Positions 46,359-56,066 of a stretch of 64,000 bases of DNA are shown here, in pieces. The notes under the pieces are model-generated. The model did no database searches. It saw only the letters and a program-made list of their open reading frames with translations, and was not told the origin of the DNA. The translations under genes and the position numbers were made by a program. Positions within the stretch are counted from its first letter, which is position 1. Every line of letters begins with the position of its first letter. The stretch comes from Bin80 sp964291275 (GTDB lineage Bacteria > Bacteroidota > Rhodothermia > Rhodothermales > Bin80). The stretch lies in NCBI GenBank assembly GCA_964291275.2, contig OZ219799.1:1-64000 (forward strand), written 5' to 3'.

Positions 46359-47423
46359 TCAGTCGGCAAGTTTCGCACCGAAACCTGGCGTTTCCAGAAG
46401 ATGCATGTACCCATCAGACAAAACAAATCCGCCCAGTGCAGTGTCGCGAGAGAGATCGAAGCTCCCATCCAGATCGAGGTATCGCGTTCGGGGGCAGGCA
46501 TAAGCAGTGTGCAGTGCGGCGGCAATACTGATTACACTCTCATCCATGCAGCCCCACATCAGGTCAATGCCGGCCAGCTGCGCTATATCTGAGATACCCA
46601 GTGCACCGGTAATACCCCCACATTTCATGAGTTTGATGTTCCAAATACCAAACGGCATGTCGATAGCCAACTTAAGGGCATCCTCTGGTCCATGCAGGCT
46701 CTCATCGGCCGCCATTAGTTTTTGAGCTTCTCTTGATAACCCGAGCATATGACCTTCTTCTCCCCTACCAAGGGGTTGCTCGATGAGTTCAAGATTCAAT
46801 GCATGCGATTCATGCGCGAGCTGTCGGGCCTGTTCAATGGTATAGCCCTGATTGGCATCAACACGAATTTGTACATCCGCTGAGCAGAGCTTCCGCAGTG
46901 CTCGTAGGCGTTCAATATCCTCTTCGTAATTCAATCCGAGTTTGACCTTAAGGCATCGGAACCCGCGGCCAAGATATTCACGCGCCTCGCTAAGGGTTTC
47001 TTCCAATGGCAGGATACCAATGGTAATGGAGGTGGGTAGAGCTTTCACGCATTGTCCGAGCATAGCAGCTACGGAAATCCCCATTCCCTGCGCCAGGAGG
47101 TCATACACCGCCATATCCAGAGCTGCCATTGCTGAGGGGTACTGCACGCACTCCTTTCGTAATCGACGAGTCAGAGCCCTCAGTGATCGTGGGTCACTCC
47201 CTTTCAGTATGTCGTGCGCGTAGGCGTCCAGGGCTCCAAGGCACGCCTCCGCATTTTCGGCGGTTACATCGGTGGGTGCAGCACAACCAAGACCAAAAAA
47301 TCCCCGATTACTTTCCAATCGAACAAAATGTAAATCGACTGTACTGACCGTTCGTGTTGCAATCACGTATGGGCGCGTCAGGGGCAGTCGGTCAGTCCAA
47401 GTATTTACACAGGTAATGATCAT
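46359..47423 (-). CDS. dgcA: Dipeptide epimerase of the enolase superfamily (DgcA-like)
   Basis: This 354-residue protein belongs to the muconate-lactonising subgroup of the enolase superfamily. The capping domain (TRPYVIATRTVSTVDLHFVR) is followed by the barrel. The barrel carries the KxK acid/base motif in FRCLKVKLGL, metal ligands D in IRVDANQGYT, E in LELIEQPLGR and D in LMAADESLHG, and the second base K in WNIKLMKCGG. It fits L-Ala-D/L-Glu-type epimerases. Its ATG at 47423 overlaps the stop of the DUF1611 gene by 4 bp. The same pair is known as dgcN-dgcA in D-glutamate catabolism, and that pairing is the main reason for the symbol. Activity is inferred. Confidence 0.85.
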   Translation of the reverse strand: MIITCVNTWTDRLPLTRPYVIATRTVSTVDLHFVRLESNRGFFGLGCAAPTDVTAENAEACLGALDAYAHDILKGSDPRSLRALTRRLRKECVQYPSAMAALDMAVYDLLAQGMGISVAAMLGQCVKALPTSITIGILPLEETLSEAREYLGRGFRCLKVKLGLNYEEDIERLRALRKLCSADVQIRVDANQGYTIEQARQLAHESHALNLELIEQPLGRGEEGHMLGLSREAQKLMAADESLHGPEDALKLAIDMPFGIWNIKLMKCGGITGALGISDIAQLAGIDLMWGCMDESVISIAAALHTAYACPRTRYLDLDGSFDLSRDTALGGFVLSDGYMHLLETPGFGAKLAD

Positions 47424-48469
47424 GAGAATAATTTTTCCCGGACCGTTGCAGCCAAGCGCCCTACCCCATCCTCCAGTGGTCGTACTACAGGCAAGCCATG
47501 ACACGCTTCAAGCTCCTCCGCAATCTGCGAGGATTGCGTGTCATCAAGTCCACGTGTGAACAGAGAGATTGCCCATACCTGAGAGCCCAGCAGACGAATC
47601 AACTCAATCTCTTCAGACAGTGGAGGCAGAGGGCAATCAAGGCACTCGAAATCCTCAAAATGGCTTCGCGCAGGTGCGTGCTGTAAGATTACTCCGGCTG
47701 CTCGCGCCGAACAAATGAATTCAGAACCAGCCGGGCCAGCCGGGTTACGCAGCCCCGACTGCCCTTCCAGGAGAATGACGTCCGGATTCATTTCCCTGGC
47801 GCATGCCAGGATTGCACGTTCTAGTTCACCAGACACAAAATCGTTCAGCGTCGAATCAAAAATAAAGCCGTACCGAAGCCCCTGTAACCAGCCCGTCTGT
47901 CCTGTATAGATCATTTCGGCACTGATGCCCTGTGCTCGGAGCGCTGTTCGCAGAAGCATGGCCGTCGTACGTTTGCCAATCGCGCAGTCCATACCCAGAA
48001 CAGCAATACGTGGGGAGCGCACTGAAAGTATCTCACCCGTCCAGAATCTCAATTCAGACGCACGCCGAGGCTTTCGCAGATCGATAATGCCGGCTGTGGC
48101 CTGTTCGGAAATCTCAGGGTCATCCGCAAGCAGATAATGGAGCCCATTTACAAGAGTCAACCCGGCAGATGCGGCGGCGAGCAGCTCAGTGCGGAGAGCA
48201 TCCGGGAGCGCTCCACCAACCGTTGCGACTCCAACCACACAATGGGTTGGGCGAACAGATGTGACCCTTAGGGCCTCTGCAATGGAATGGAAAACCGGAA
48301 TATCCCGATGCTGTCCGTCCAGAATACGACCGGCATCCTGACCTGCGTGGTTAGGATCAATCACTCCCAGAATGGTATACCGGCTGGGACCGCGTAGAAG
48401 CCCATGGGTAGTTTTTGCAAAGACGCTATCAAAAAGTCCGTTTGCAAGTATAAGCGCGCACTCACGCAT
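47420..48469 (-). CDS. dgcN: DUF1611 P-loop protein (DgcN-like)
   Basis: This is about 349 residues from ATG 48469 (MRECALILANGLFDSVFAKT); an in-frame start at 48502 would add 11 residues. The N-terminal domain resembles a Rossmann fold (YTILGVIDPNHAGQDAGRIL). The C-terminal domain is P-loop-like, with VLGMDCAIGKRTTAMLL (the G-x-D-C-A-x-G-K-x-x-T signature of DUF1611), YTGQTGWLQG and VILLEGQSGLRNPAG. DgcN proteins are reported to act with DgcA in D-glutamate use, probably as N-acetyltransferases. It is the first gene of a two-gene minus-strand unit. Confidence 0.82.
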   Translation of the reverse strand: MRECALILANGLFDSVFAKTTHGLLRGPSRYTILGVIDPNHAGQDAGRILDGQHRDIPVFHSIAEALRVTSVRPTHCVVGVATVGGALPDALRTELLAAASAGLTLVNGLHYLLADDPEISEQATAGIIDLRKPRRASELRFWTGEILSVRSPRIAVLGMDCAIGKRTTAMLLRTALRAQGISAEMIYTGQTGWLQGLRYGFIFDSTLNDFVSGELERAILACAREMNPDVILLEGQSGLRNPAGPAGSEFICSARAAGVILQHAPARSHFEDFECLDCPLPPLSEEIELIRLLGSQVWAISLFTRGLDDTQSSQIAEELEACHGLPVVRPLEDGVGRLAATVREKLFS

Positions 48470-48595
48470 AATTTTCGAGCCAATTAGATTTTGGGGTTGC
48501 AAATATTTCGGCTAGTCATATCTTTTGACGCACTAAAATAAGGTTACTCGCTGCGTGCTGCGCCATCCAGATATGGCACGCTATCAAAAACGAAA

Positions 48596-51169
48596 ATGAT
48601 TCCCAGACCAGTACATACTCTCACTACCACCCCGTCCCTCCCTCCTTGCCTCGAAAGGCTGCGGGAACTGGCCTATAATGTCCGCTGGGCCTGGGATGAA
48701 AATACGGTAGATCTTTTTCGGAGATTGGACGCGGATCTTTGGCATTCTTCCGGTCACAACCCGGCTAGAATGCTGGCGCAAACTTCTGCGGCCCGGTTAG
48801 AAGATCTTGCGAAGGATGAAGGCTTTGTCGCACATCTGAATGAGGTATGCGCGTCCTTCGATTCATATATGCAGGAGGACTTAACGTGGTACTCCCGTAC
48901 ACACAAGAGTGATGGACTCCTGGCAGCCTACTTCTCTGCTGAATTTGGCGTGACCGAGTGTATGTCAATTTTTGCCGGAGGACTTGGGGTATTGGCAGGC
49001 GATCATCTCAAAAGTGCCAGTGATCTTGGGGTTCCCCTCGTCGGTGTTGGCCTCATGTATCAGCAGGGATACTTCAGTCAATATCTGGATGAAAATGGCT
49101 GGCAGCAGGAATCCTATCTAGAGAACGATTTTGCCAGTCTGCCTCTGATCCTGGAGTGTGATACGAACGGTGTACCGTTACAAGTGCACGCCGAAATTGG
49201 TGCACGCAGGGTATATGCGCAGATCTGGCGTCTGCAGGTGGGCCGCGTGCCGTTGTATCTATTGGATACCAATTTCGACGCCAACGAGCATGGCGAAGAT
49301 CGCAATCTGACAGATTATCTGTATGGAGGTGGCAATGAGCTCCGTATCCGGCAGGAAATTATACTGGGTATTGGTGGCTATAGAGCCTTGCAGCTACTGG
49401 GCCTCAGGCCTCAAGTTTTTCATGTTAATGAGGGACATTCAGCCTTTCTGACGCTGGAGCACACGAGGAAGCTGATGGGAGACCACCATCTGCCCTTCAA
49501 GGAAGCCTGTGTTGCTGCTGCTGCAAGTGTGGTTTTTACTACACACACGCCAGTGGAAGCAGGGCATGATCGTTTTCCACCAGAGCTTATGGATCGCTAT
49601 CTCGTGCCTTACGCCAAAGATGTATTGGGCCTTGACCGCCGGGAGTTTCTTGCCTTGGGCCGTGAACATGCGGACAACGATAACGAGTTCTTTGGCATGA
49701 CCAAACTTGCATTACGCATGAGTAGTGCTTGCAATGGTGTGGCCAGGCTGCATGGAGAGGTGAGTCGTGCCATGTGGCAAAATCTTTGGCCTGCACTGCC
49801 GGAAAATGAAGTACCGATCAGTCATGTGACAAACGGAATTCATATTCCTTCGTGGATCTCGGGTGCGATGAAGCAGCACCTCGACCGGTACGTAGGCCCT
49901 CAATGGCGTGAAAAGGCTATTAGTCTGTCTCAGTGGAAACAGGCAGAGCAGATCCCTGACGAAGTACTTTGGCAGACTCATTTAATACAACGGGAGCAAC
50001 TTGTCCAGCAGGCCCGCAAATCCCTGCAGTCTAGGCTGCACCGATTGGATGCATCAGCGAAGGAAATTGATCAGGTGGCAAAAATACTTGATCCAAACGC
50101 ACTCACGATAGGGTTTGCCCGCCGGTTTGCCACCTACAAGCGTGCAACCCTACTACTTCAGGACCACGATCGACTTGTACGAATTCTGGCCAATGAATCC
50201 CGGCCGGTTCAGATCATCTTCGCGGGCAAAGCACATCCCCGCGATCATCCAGGCAAGGAACTAATTCAGCAGATCGTTGCCGCTTCCAATAAAGCGTCTC
50301 TACGCAACCATATTGTCTTCCTGGAGGACTATGGTATGGCGATTGCGCGGTATCTGGTGCAGGGCGTAGATCTGTGGCTAAATACTCCCCGGCGCCCCAG
50401 AGAGGCAAGTGGGACCAGCGGAATGAAGGCTGCCGCTAATGGTGGACTCAATCTCAGCATTCTGGACGGATGGTGGGATGAAGGTTATGATCCGTCGATC
50501 GGCTGGGCTATCGGCAAAGGCGAAATCATGGATAATCATGCTTATCAGGATGAGCGGGAAGCTGCCCAGTTGTACGATCAACTAGAGTATGAGATAGTGC
50601 CGCTGTTCTATGATCGCTCCCCCGAGGGACTGCCCCGGGAATGGATAGCTCGAATGAAGCGCTCAATTGCGACTTACAGCAATTTCTTTAATACGCACCG
50701 GATGGTTCAGGAATACACCGAAAGCACTTACCTGGTCGCTGCTGCACGAGCGAAAGTGCTAGAGTCCGAAAATTTGAGGAGGGCGCGTGTACTGTCTGCC
50801 TGGCAGCAGAAGGTTCACGAGGCCTGGCAATGGGTCCAAGTGAGAGTTACTGACGATGCCCCGCAAGGGAGTCAGAAGGTGGGAGTGCCATTTACCGTTA
50901 GGGCACATGTGACGCTAGGAGATTTATCACCGGATGATGTTGAGGTGCAACTGTACTTGGGACGCGTCACCGCCAAGGGGGAAATCGTGGATGCAACCAT
51001 CAACCCCATGGCTCTGGTAGAGATCGGAGACGGAGCGCCTCATCTGTATGAGGCCGCAGATGTAACCTGCACGAACAGCGGTTCAGCGGGATACACTGTA
51101 CGCGTCTTGCCCAAACACCGAGACCAGGTTTCGATGCAGTGCTCGGGATTGGTAGCCTGGGCTCAGTGA
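48596..51169 (+). CDS. glgP: Alpha-glucan phosphorylase
   Basis: This is an 857-residue PLP-dependent phosphorylase of the short (AGP) group. It starts with the domain found in this group (LRELAYNVRWAWDENTVDLF), then the active-site regions EFGVTECMSIFAGGLGVLAG and DHLKSASDLGVPLVGVGL. HVNEGHSAFLTLE and FTTHTPVEAGHDRF follow. The phosphate/PLP region is RFATYKRATLLL, FAGKAHPRDHPGKELI and ASGTSGMKAAANGGLNLS, with the Lys that binds PLP. A C-terminal extension of about 120 residues follows. It releases glucose-1-phosphate from storage or imported glucans. It converges with the next gene, overlapping it by 7 bp. Confidence 0.95.
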   Translation: MIPRPVHTLTTTPSLPPCLERLRELAYNVRWAWDENTVDLFRRLDADLWHSSGHNPARMLAQTSAARLEDLAKDEGFVAHLNEVCASFDSYMQEDLTWYSRTHKSDGLLAAYFSAEFGVTECMSIFAGGLGVLAGDHLKSASDLGVPLVGVGLMYQQGYFSQYLDENGWQQESYLENDFASLPLILECDTNGVPLQVHAEIGARRVYAQIWRLQVGRVPLYLLDTNFDANEHGEDRNLTDYLYGGGNELRIRQEIILGIGGYRALQLLGLRPQVFHVNEGHSAFLTLEHTRKLMGDHHLPFKEACVAAAASVVFTTHTPVEAGHDRFPPELMDRYLVPYAKDVLGLDRREFLALGREHADNDNEFFGMTKLALRMSSACNGVARLHGEVSRAMWQNLWPALPENEVPISHVTNGIHIPSWISGAMKQHLDRYVGPQWREKAISLSQWKQAEQIPDEVLWQTHLIQREQLVQQARKSLQSRLHRLDASAKEIDQVAKILDPNALTIGFARRFATYKRATLLLQDHDRLVRILANESRPVQIIFAGKAHPRDHPGKELIQQIVAASNKASLRNHIVFLEDYGMAIARYLVQGVDLWLNTPRRPREASGTSGMKAAANGGLNLSILDGWWDEGYDPSIGWAIGKGEIMDNHAYQDEREAAQLYDQLEYEIVPLFYDRSPEGLPREWIARMKRSIATYSNFFNTHRMVQEYTESTYLVAAARAKVLESENLRRARVLSAWQQKVHEAWQWVQVRVTDDAPQGSQKVGVPFTVRAHVTLGDLSPDDVEVQLYLGRVTAKGEIVDATINPMALVEIGDGAPHLYEAADVTCTNSGSAGYTVRVLPKHRDQVSMQCSGLVAWAQ

Positions 51170-51954
51170 GCAGATTCTTCCAGCGTCCCAAGGGAAGCAA
51201 GGGAAATCCAAGCTGAATCTTCAAAGACCACATCAGGCAGTTCCATATAGACGCCTAAATTCGAGAGTCTCCGGACGTTGGACTCGTCTCCAGGTACGGC
51301 ACGGGTATCGGCAAGCATAATGCCACCATAGTATTCATATCCATCCCAGGTTCTGGTGAAAGATGGTTCTTCCTGATCGGCATTCGCATAATAGGACCAC
51401 TGGGTTACGAGACCGCTCTCTTTATCGACATAGACATCGTAACCGTTTTGTGGGGTTAGTCCTACATCATTAAATCCGAGCGTAAGGATGTATGCCTCCC
51501 TACCGTCGGCCGTTTGGCCGTCCCCTTTGTAGCCCAGCGTGACCCCCGAGTCCTTAAGCTTATAGGGCATAAGGAACCAATAACCGGCATTTATCCAGTC
51601 TCTATAGGCACCCGCGAGCAACTCATCTGCAGGCATAACTTCCTCACCATTGGTGAAAGCACGTCCTTCCATTGTATGAACATTCATAAGTACGACCGTA
51701 CTGTCTCCTTGCCACCGAAACCTGCCCGTCCACTTGTCCCACACATGATCCTCACCGAAAACGGTCCAGCTCAGATACCGGGCGTTATCCCATGCTGCAC
51801 GCCCGCCCATGCTGGCCATGACCTGATCGGCAATGTCGATAGCCTGTGGGTCTGAGGCCTCCATGTTGAAGTCCTCCATCGGAGGGTTGGGGTCATCTTG
51901 GGCTAGGGATAGCCCAGGGAGAAGTAGGGATAGGAGCAAGAGATAATGTTTCAC
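51163..51954 (-). CDS. Exported DUF6503-like protein
   Basis: This 263-residue protein has a signal peptide (YLLLLSLLLPGLSLAQ). The mature part opens ADQVMASMGGRAAWDNARYL, then SWTVFGEDHVWDKWTGRFRW, GYWFLMPYKLKDSGVTLGYK, YDVYVDKESGLVTQWSYYAN, and a C-terminal strand region. The A-x-MGG-x-x-AWDN-x-R-x-x-x-W-x-x-FG start and the later Y-L-M-P-Y-K-L are what I associate with DUF6503, a secreted family of Bacteroidota with a lipoprotein-carrier-like fold. The function is unknown. It is divergent from the DPP-IV gene, 84 bp away, and the two might share regulation. Confidence 0.7.
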   Translation of the reverse strand: MKHYLLLLSLLLPGLSLAQDDPNPPMEDFNMEASDPQAIDIADQVMASMGGRAAWDNARYLSWTVFGEDHVWDKWTGRFRWQGDSTVVLMNVHTMEGRAFTNGEEVMPADELLAGAYRDWINAGYWFLMPYKLKDSGVTLGYKGDGQTADGREAYILTLGFNDVGLTPQNGYDVYVDKESGLVTQWSYYANADQEEPSFTRTWDGYEYYGGIMLADTRAVPGDESNVRRLSNLGVYMELPDVVFEDSAWISLASLGTLEESAH

Positions 51955-52037
51955 GAGATCAGTTGGTTTAAGTTATGGATCCCGGTTCACGTACCATAGT
52001 TTGCCGGGGTGGTCAATCACGGTAATGCAATGATCAG

Positions 52038-54359
52038 ATGCACGTAAAGCTTTCAATATTGTTTTTGTTTCTGTTTTTTGTGGCACAGGTTGATGCGCAG
52101 ATTACCATTACTGAGGAGGACTATGCCCGGGCAGAGTCTGTGCTTGGGACAACGACTCGAGGCATGGTTTACCACACAAGCGTACAGCCCAACTGGCTGG
52201 AGGATGACCGATTCTGGTATCTTCAAAGGATGCCAGAGAGCGACGAATTTGTGTTGGTAGATCCTGCCCAGGGTGAGCGTCGTCCATTGTTCGATCGTGC
52301 GCGCATGACCGAAGCAATTAATATTCACCTTGGAACGACAGGCGCAGAAGTGAACTTCTCACGCGCTTCGTACGACGATGAAACAGAACGACTCTTATCT
52401 CCCCAGGGAAATGGAAATCTCGCGTGCAGCGTGGTCACCTACACTTGCGAGTCGGTTGAGCGAACGAATGGGAGGGCTGTCCGGCCAACAGCAGCGCTTT
52501 CGCCCGATGGTAAATATGAGGCCTTTCGAAAAGAAAACAACCTTTGGATCCGAACCGTAGATACTGACGAGGAAAAGCAGCTCACCTTTGACGGCGAAAA
52601 GGACTTTGGTTACGCGACCAATAACGCGGGATGGGTCAGGAACGAACGTCCGGTCCTGCTCTGGTCACCCGACTCAAAAAAGATCGCAACCTTTCAACAT
52701 GACGGTCGAGGTGTCGGCGAAATGTACATGGTCTCCACCGAAATAGGCCGCTCGGAGATGGAAGCATGGAAGTACCCCCTGCCGCAGGACAGTGTGGTGT
52801 TCATGATTCACCGGGTCGTCATACACGTGGATGAACCCCGAACTGTCCGTCTGGATATGGCGCCGGATTATCACCGCGGAACTACCACAGATCATATAGC
52901 AGATTGGGATGGCACCTTTTTGGATGTGCGATGGAGCGATGATAGCGGACAACTGGCATTTGTGTCCTCATCAAGAGATCATAAGGATGCCTGGCTGAGA
53001 GTGGCCGATCCAGAAACCGGAGCCGTACGGGAGGTGCTTCACGAAAGGGTAGACACGTATTATGAGTCCGGCGTCGGTGCGGAGAACTGGCAGGTATTTT
53101 TTGATACCGATGAAGTGCTCTGGTATTCTGAGCGATCAGACTGGGGGCACCTATACCTGTATGATCTTAGTACAGGTGAACTTAAACACCAAATAACGAG
53201 CGGAGACTGGGTTGTACTTCAGTTGCGTCGTACGGACCTGGATGCGCGCACATTGTATTTCACAGGAGCAGGTCGGGATGGTCCCGATCCATACTTCCAA
53301 TATTTGTACCAGGTCAGTATGGACGGCGGAGAGCCGGAGTTGCTGACCCCTGAAGAGGCCAACCACGCCGTGTCCATATCCCCTGGAGGAAATTATATTC
53401 TGGACACTTGGTCTCGTCCGGATGTGCCTCAGAAGCATGCAGTCCGCAATCTTGACGGCAGCGTAGCAGTAAATTTAGGCGAAGCGGATATATCTGAACT
53501 TCTTACGACAGATTGGCGACCGCCAGAACCGTTCTCAGTCAAGGCACGGGATAATGAGACGGATCTTCATGGCTTACTGTACAAACCGAGCAATTTTGAC
53601 CCATCCAGGCGTTACCCGGTGCTCAATTATCTTTATCCTGGACCGCAGAGTGGGAGTGTAGGAACGAGAAGCTTTGCGGCCGCCCGCGGAGATAAGCAAG
53701 CACTGGCAGAACTGGGTTTCATCGTTGTAGAGGTAGATGCAATGGGGACGCCAGGCCGTTCAAAATCCTTCCATGATGCCTACTATGGGAATATGGGGGA
53801 CAATGGCATACCCGATCAAATTACTACGATTCGTCAACTCGGTGCAAAAAATCCATGGATGGACCTAGATCGTGTGGGTATATGGGGGCACTCCGGAGGT
53901 GGATTTGCCTCGACTGGTGCAATACTGCGTTATCCTGATTTCTACAAGGTGGCGGTCAGTGGTGCAGGTAATCACGACAATCGGAACTACGAAGATGATT
54001 GGGGTGAGAAGTGGCAGGGACTGCTAGAAGTGAGCCAGGATGGGACAACGAACTACGACAACCAGTCCAATATCCTCTTGGCGGAAAATTTGGAGGGTAA
54101 GCTTCTTCTCGCACATGGGCTGATGGATAACAACGTTCCGGCTTCTAATACGCTGCTGCTTGTGGAAGCACTCGTGGCCGCAAACAAGGACTTTGATCTT
54201 GCAGTTTTCCCTAATGAGTCGCATGGGTTCGGCCGGGGGCGCACCTATTGGATGCGTCGCCGGTGGGATTACTTTGTGGAGCACCTGCTGGGGGTTCCGC
54301 CACCGAAGGAATATGAATTTGGACGAGAGCGTGTTCGAGTTGCGCGACCAACGGGATAG
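52038..54359 (+). CDS. Prolyl oligopeptidase family (DPP-IV, S9B) peptidase
   Basis: This 773-residue exported peptidase has a signal peptide (LSILFLFLFFVAQVDA), an eight-blade DPP-IV N-terminal propeller (for example RPTAALSPDGKYEAFRKENN and DVRWSDDSGQLAFVSSSRD), and an alpha/beta hydrolase domain. The catalytic triad is S619 in IWGHSGGGFA, D697 in HGLMDNNVPASN and H729 in NESHGFGRGR. The catalytic serine is in GHSGGG rather than the more usual GWSYGG. It removes X-Pro or other dipeptides from oligopeptides in the periplasm. The amidohydrolase gene follows after 6 bp, pointing to a peptide-degradation operon. Confidence 0.93.
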   Translation: MHVKLSILFLFLFFVAQVDAQITITEEDYARAESVLGTTTRGMVYHTSVQPNWLEDDRFWYLQRMPESDEFVLVDPAQGERRPLFDRARMTEAINIHLGTTGAEVNFSRASYDDETERLLSPQGNGNLACSVVTYTCESVERTNGRAVRPTAALSPDGKYEAFRKENNLWIRTVDTDEEKQLTFDGEKDFGYATNNAGWVRNERPVLLWSPDSKKIATFQHDGRGVGEMYMVSTEIGRSEMEAWKYPLPQDSVVFMIHRVVIHVDEPRTVRLDMAPDYHRGTTTDHIADWDGTFLDVRWSDDSGQLAFVSSSRDHKDAWLRVADPETGAVREVLHERVDTYYESGVGAENWQVFFDTDEVLWYSERSDWGHLYLYDLSTGELKHQITSGDWVVLQLRRTDLDARTLYFTGAGRDGPDPYFQYLYQVSMDGGEPELLTPEEANHAVSISPGGNYILDTWSRPDVPQKHAVRNLDGSVAVNLGEADISELLTTDWRPPEPFSVKARDNETDLHGLLYKPSNFDPSRRYPVLNYLYPGPQSGSVGTRSFAAARGDKQALAELGFIVVEVDAMGTPGRSKSFHDAYYGNMGDNGIPDQITTIRQLGAKNPWMDLDRVGIWGHSGGGFASTGAILRYPDFYKVAVSGAGNHDNRNYEDDWGEKWQGLLEVSQDGTTNYDNQSNILLAENLEGKLLLAHGLMDNNVPASNTLLLVEALVAANKDFDLAVFPNESHGFGRGRTYWMRRRWDYFVEHLLGVPPPKEYEFGRERVRVARPTG

Positions 54360-54365
54360 AGACTA

Positions 54366-56066
54366 ATGCGACACTTGCCCGTGCTTTTTCTGTTGGTTTG
54401 TGGATGTACGCAGGTGGCGGACTATGACCTTATCATACGTGGGGGAACCGTATACGATGGCACGGGAACGGCTCCTTACATAGCAGATGTTGCCGTTGCT
54501 GCAGACACGATTGCGGCAATTGGAGATCTGGCGGATGCGCGTGGCTCTGAAGAGATAAGTGCGGAGGGCTTGGCCGTGGCTCCCGGATTTATTAACATGC
54601 TGAGTTGGGCCACAAGAAGTCTGATCCTGGACGGACGATCGCTGAGCGACCTCAGCCAGGGCGTAACGCTGGAGGTATTTGGGGAGGGAGTCTCCAATGG
54701 ACCGCTGAGTGCGCATATGAAAGAGGTGATGTGGGACCGGTTTGTCGCACAAGTCGGATCAGAAGAAGAAGCAGCCGCACTCTTGGGCGGCAGGCAGATT
54801 CCGTGGACTACGCTGGATGAATATTTATCATTCCTCGAATTAAAGGGGATCTCCACCAATGTTGCTTCGCTCATTGGTGCCGCCACAGTGCGTCAGCATG
54901 TGATCGGCGAGGATGATCGTGCACCAACAGCCGAAGAGCTTGCGCGTATGCAGGATCTAGTACGGGAGGCCATGGCCGAGGGCGCCCTTGGCGTAGGCTC
55001 CTCATTGATCTATGTGCCAGGAGTCTTTGCGAGCACAGAAGAACTGACTGCACTGGCGTCGGCGGCCGGGGAATTTGATGGTGTGTATGTGTCGCATATA
55101 CGAAGTGAAGGGGGTCGCCTTTTGGAATCTATAGAAGAATTGATCCAAATTGCACGTGATGCAGGTGTGCGAGGGCATATTTATCACCTGAAGGCGGCTG
55201 GACGAAACAATTGGCACAAAATGGAGACTGTAATTGCGCGCGTGAACGAGGTCCGCTCGGAGGGCCTTGAGATTACAGCTGACATCTACACGTATGTGGC
55301 GGGAGCCACCGGACTTGATGCGGCTATGCCACCTGGTGTCCAGGCCGGTGGCATGATGGCGTGGCATGCACGGCTTCAGGATCCGATCGTGCGGGCCCGA
55401 ATGGAAACAGAGATAATGACCCCGTCGGACGATTGGGAAAATCTGATGCTGGATGCAGGACCCGAGAACGTGATGCTAGTTGGATTCAGGAACGAGGCCC
55501 TGCGTCAGTATACGGGCATGCGACTGACCAAGGTAGCTGATTTGCGGGGTACCTCCATACCAGTGACAGTGATGGATCTAGTTTTAGAGGATACAAGCCG
55601 GGTAGATGCTATCTACTTTCTAATGGATGAGTCCAACGTACGTCTCAAACTACAGCAGCCCTGGATTGCGATTGATTCAGATGCGGCATCTCTGGCACCG
55701 GAAGGTGCCTCGCTGAACAACATGGTTCATCCGCGCGCTTACGGTTCATTTGCCCGTCTACTGGCAAAGTATGTGCGCGAGGAACAGGTACTTACGCTCG
55801 AAGAAGCCGTGCGGCGCATGACATCATTGCCAGCGTCTATACTATCAATCGACCGCAGGGGGTTGCTTCGGAGGGGTTATTTTGGGGATATTGCCATCTT
55901 TGATCCATCAACGATTCAGGATCATGCTACATTCGAGGCGCCCCACCAACTTGCCACAGGTATGCATTATGTATTTGTGAATGGCACCCAGGTACTGAAC
56001 AATGGTGAGCACACCGGTGCAATGCCTGGTCGTGTGGTACGGAGATCAAACGGTGTTAACCAATGA
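54366..56066 (+). CDS. N-acyl-D-amino-acid deacylase-like amidohydrolase (lipoprotein)
   Basis: This 566-residue protein has a lipoprotein-like N-terminus (LPVLFLLVCGC). It has the amidohydrolase beginning DLIIRGGTVYDGTGTAPYIA and the D-aminoacylase later motifs GVYVSHIRSEGG (His), GHIYHLKAAG (His) and AIDSDAASLAPEG (Asp). It ends with SIDRRGLLRRGYFGDIAIFD. Where D-aminoacylases have GFIDxHxH, this one reads PGFINMLSWATRS, and the Cys ligand position is Glu (GEGVSNGPL). Two of the usual metal ligands and the Cys are therefore replaced, a known subgroup in Bacteroidota whose activity is not clear to me. It lies between the DPP-IV and carboxylase genes; the carboxylase start overlaps by 4 bp. 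Confidence 0.85.
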   Translation: MRHLPVLFLLVCGCTQVADYDLIIRGGTVYDGTGTAPYIADVAVAADTIAAIGDLADARGSEEISAEGLAVAPGFINMLSWATRSLILDGRSLSDLSQGVTLEVFGEGVSNGPLSAHMKEVMWDRFVAQVGSEEEAAALLGGRQIPWTTLDEYLSFLELKGISTNVASLIGAATVRQHVIGEDDRAPTAEELARMQDLVREAMAEGALGVGSSLIYVPGVFASTEELTALASAAGEFDGVYVSHIRSEGGRLLESIEELIQIARDAGVRGHIYHLKAAGRNNWHKMETVIARVNEVRSEGLEITADIYTYVAGATGLDAAMPPGVQAGGMMAWHARLQDPIVRARMETEIMTPSDDWENLMLDAGPENVMLVGFRNEALRQYTGMRLTKVADLRGTSIPVTVMDLVLEDTSRVDAIYFLMDESNVRLKLQQPWIAIDSDAASLAPEGASLNNMVHPRAYGSFARLLAKYVREEQVLTLEEAVRRMTSLPASILSIDRRGLLRRGYFGDIAIFDPSTIQDHATFEAPHQLATGMHYVFVNGTQVLNNGEHTGAMPGRVVRRSNGVNQ

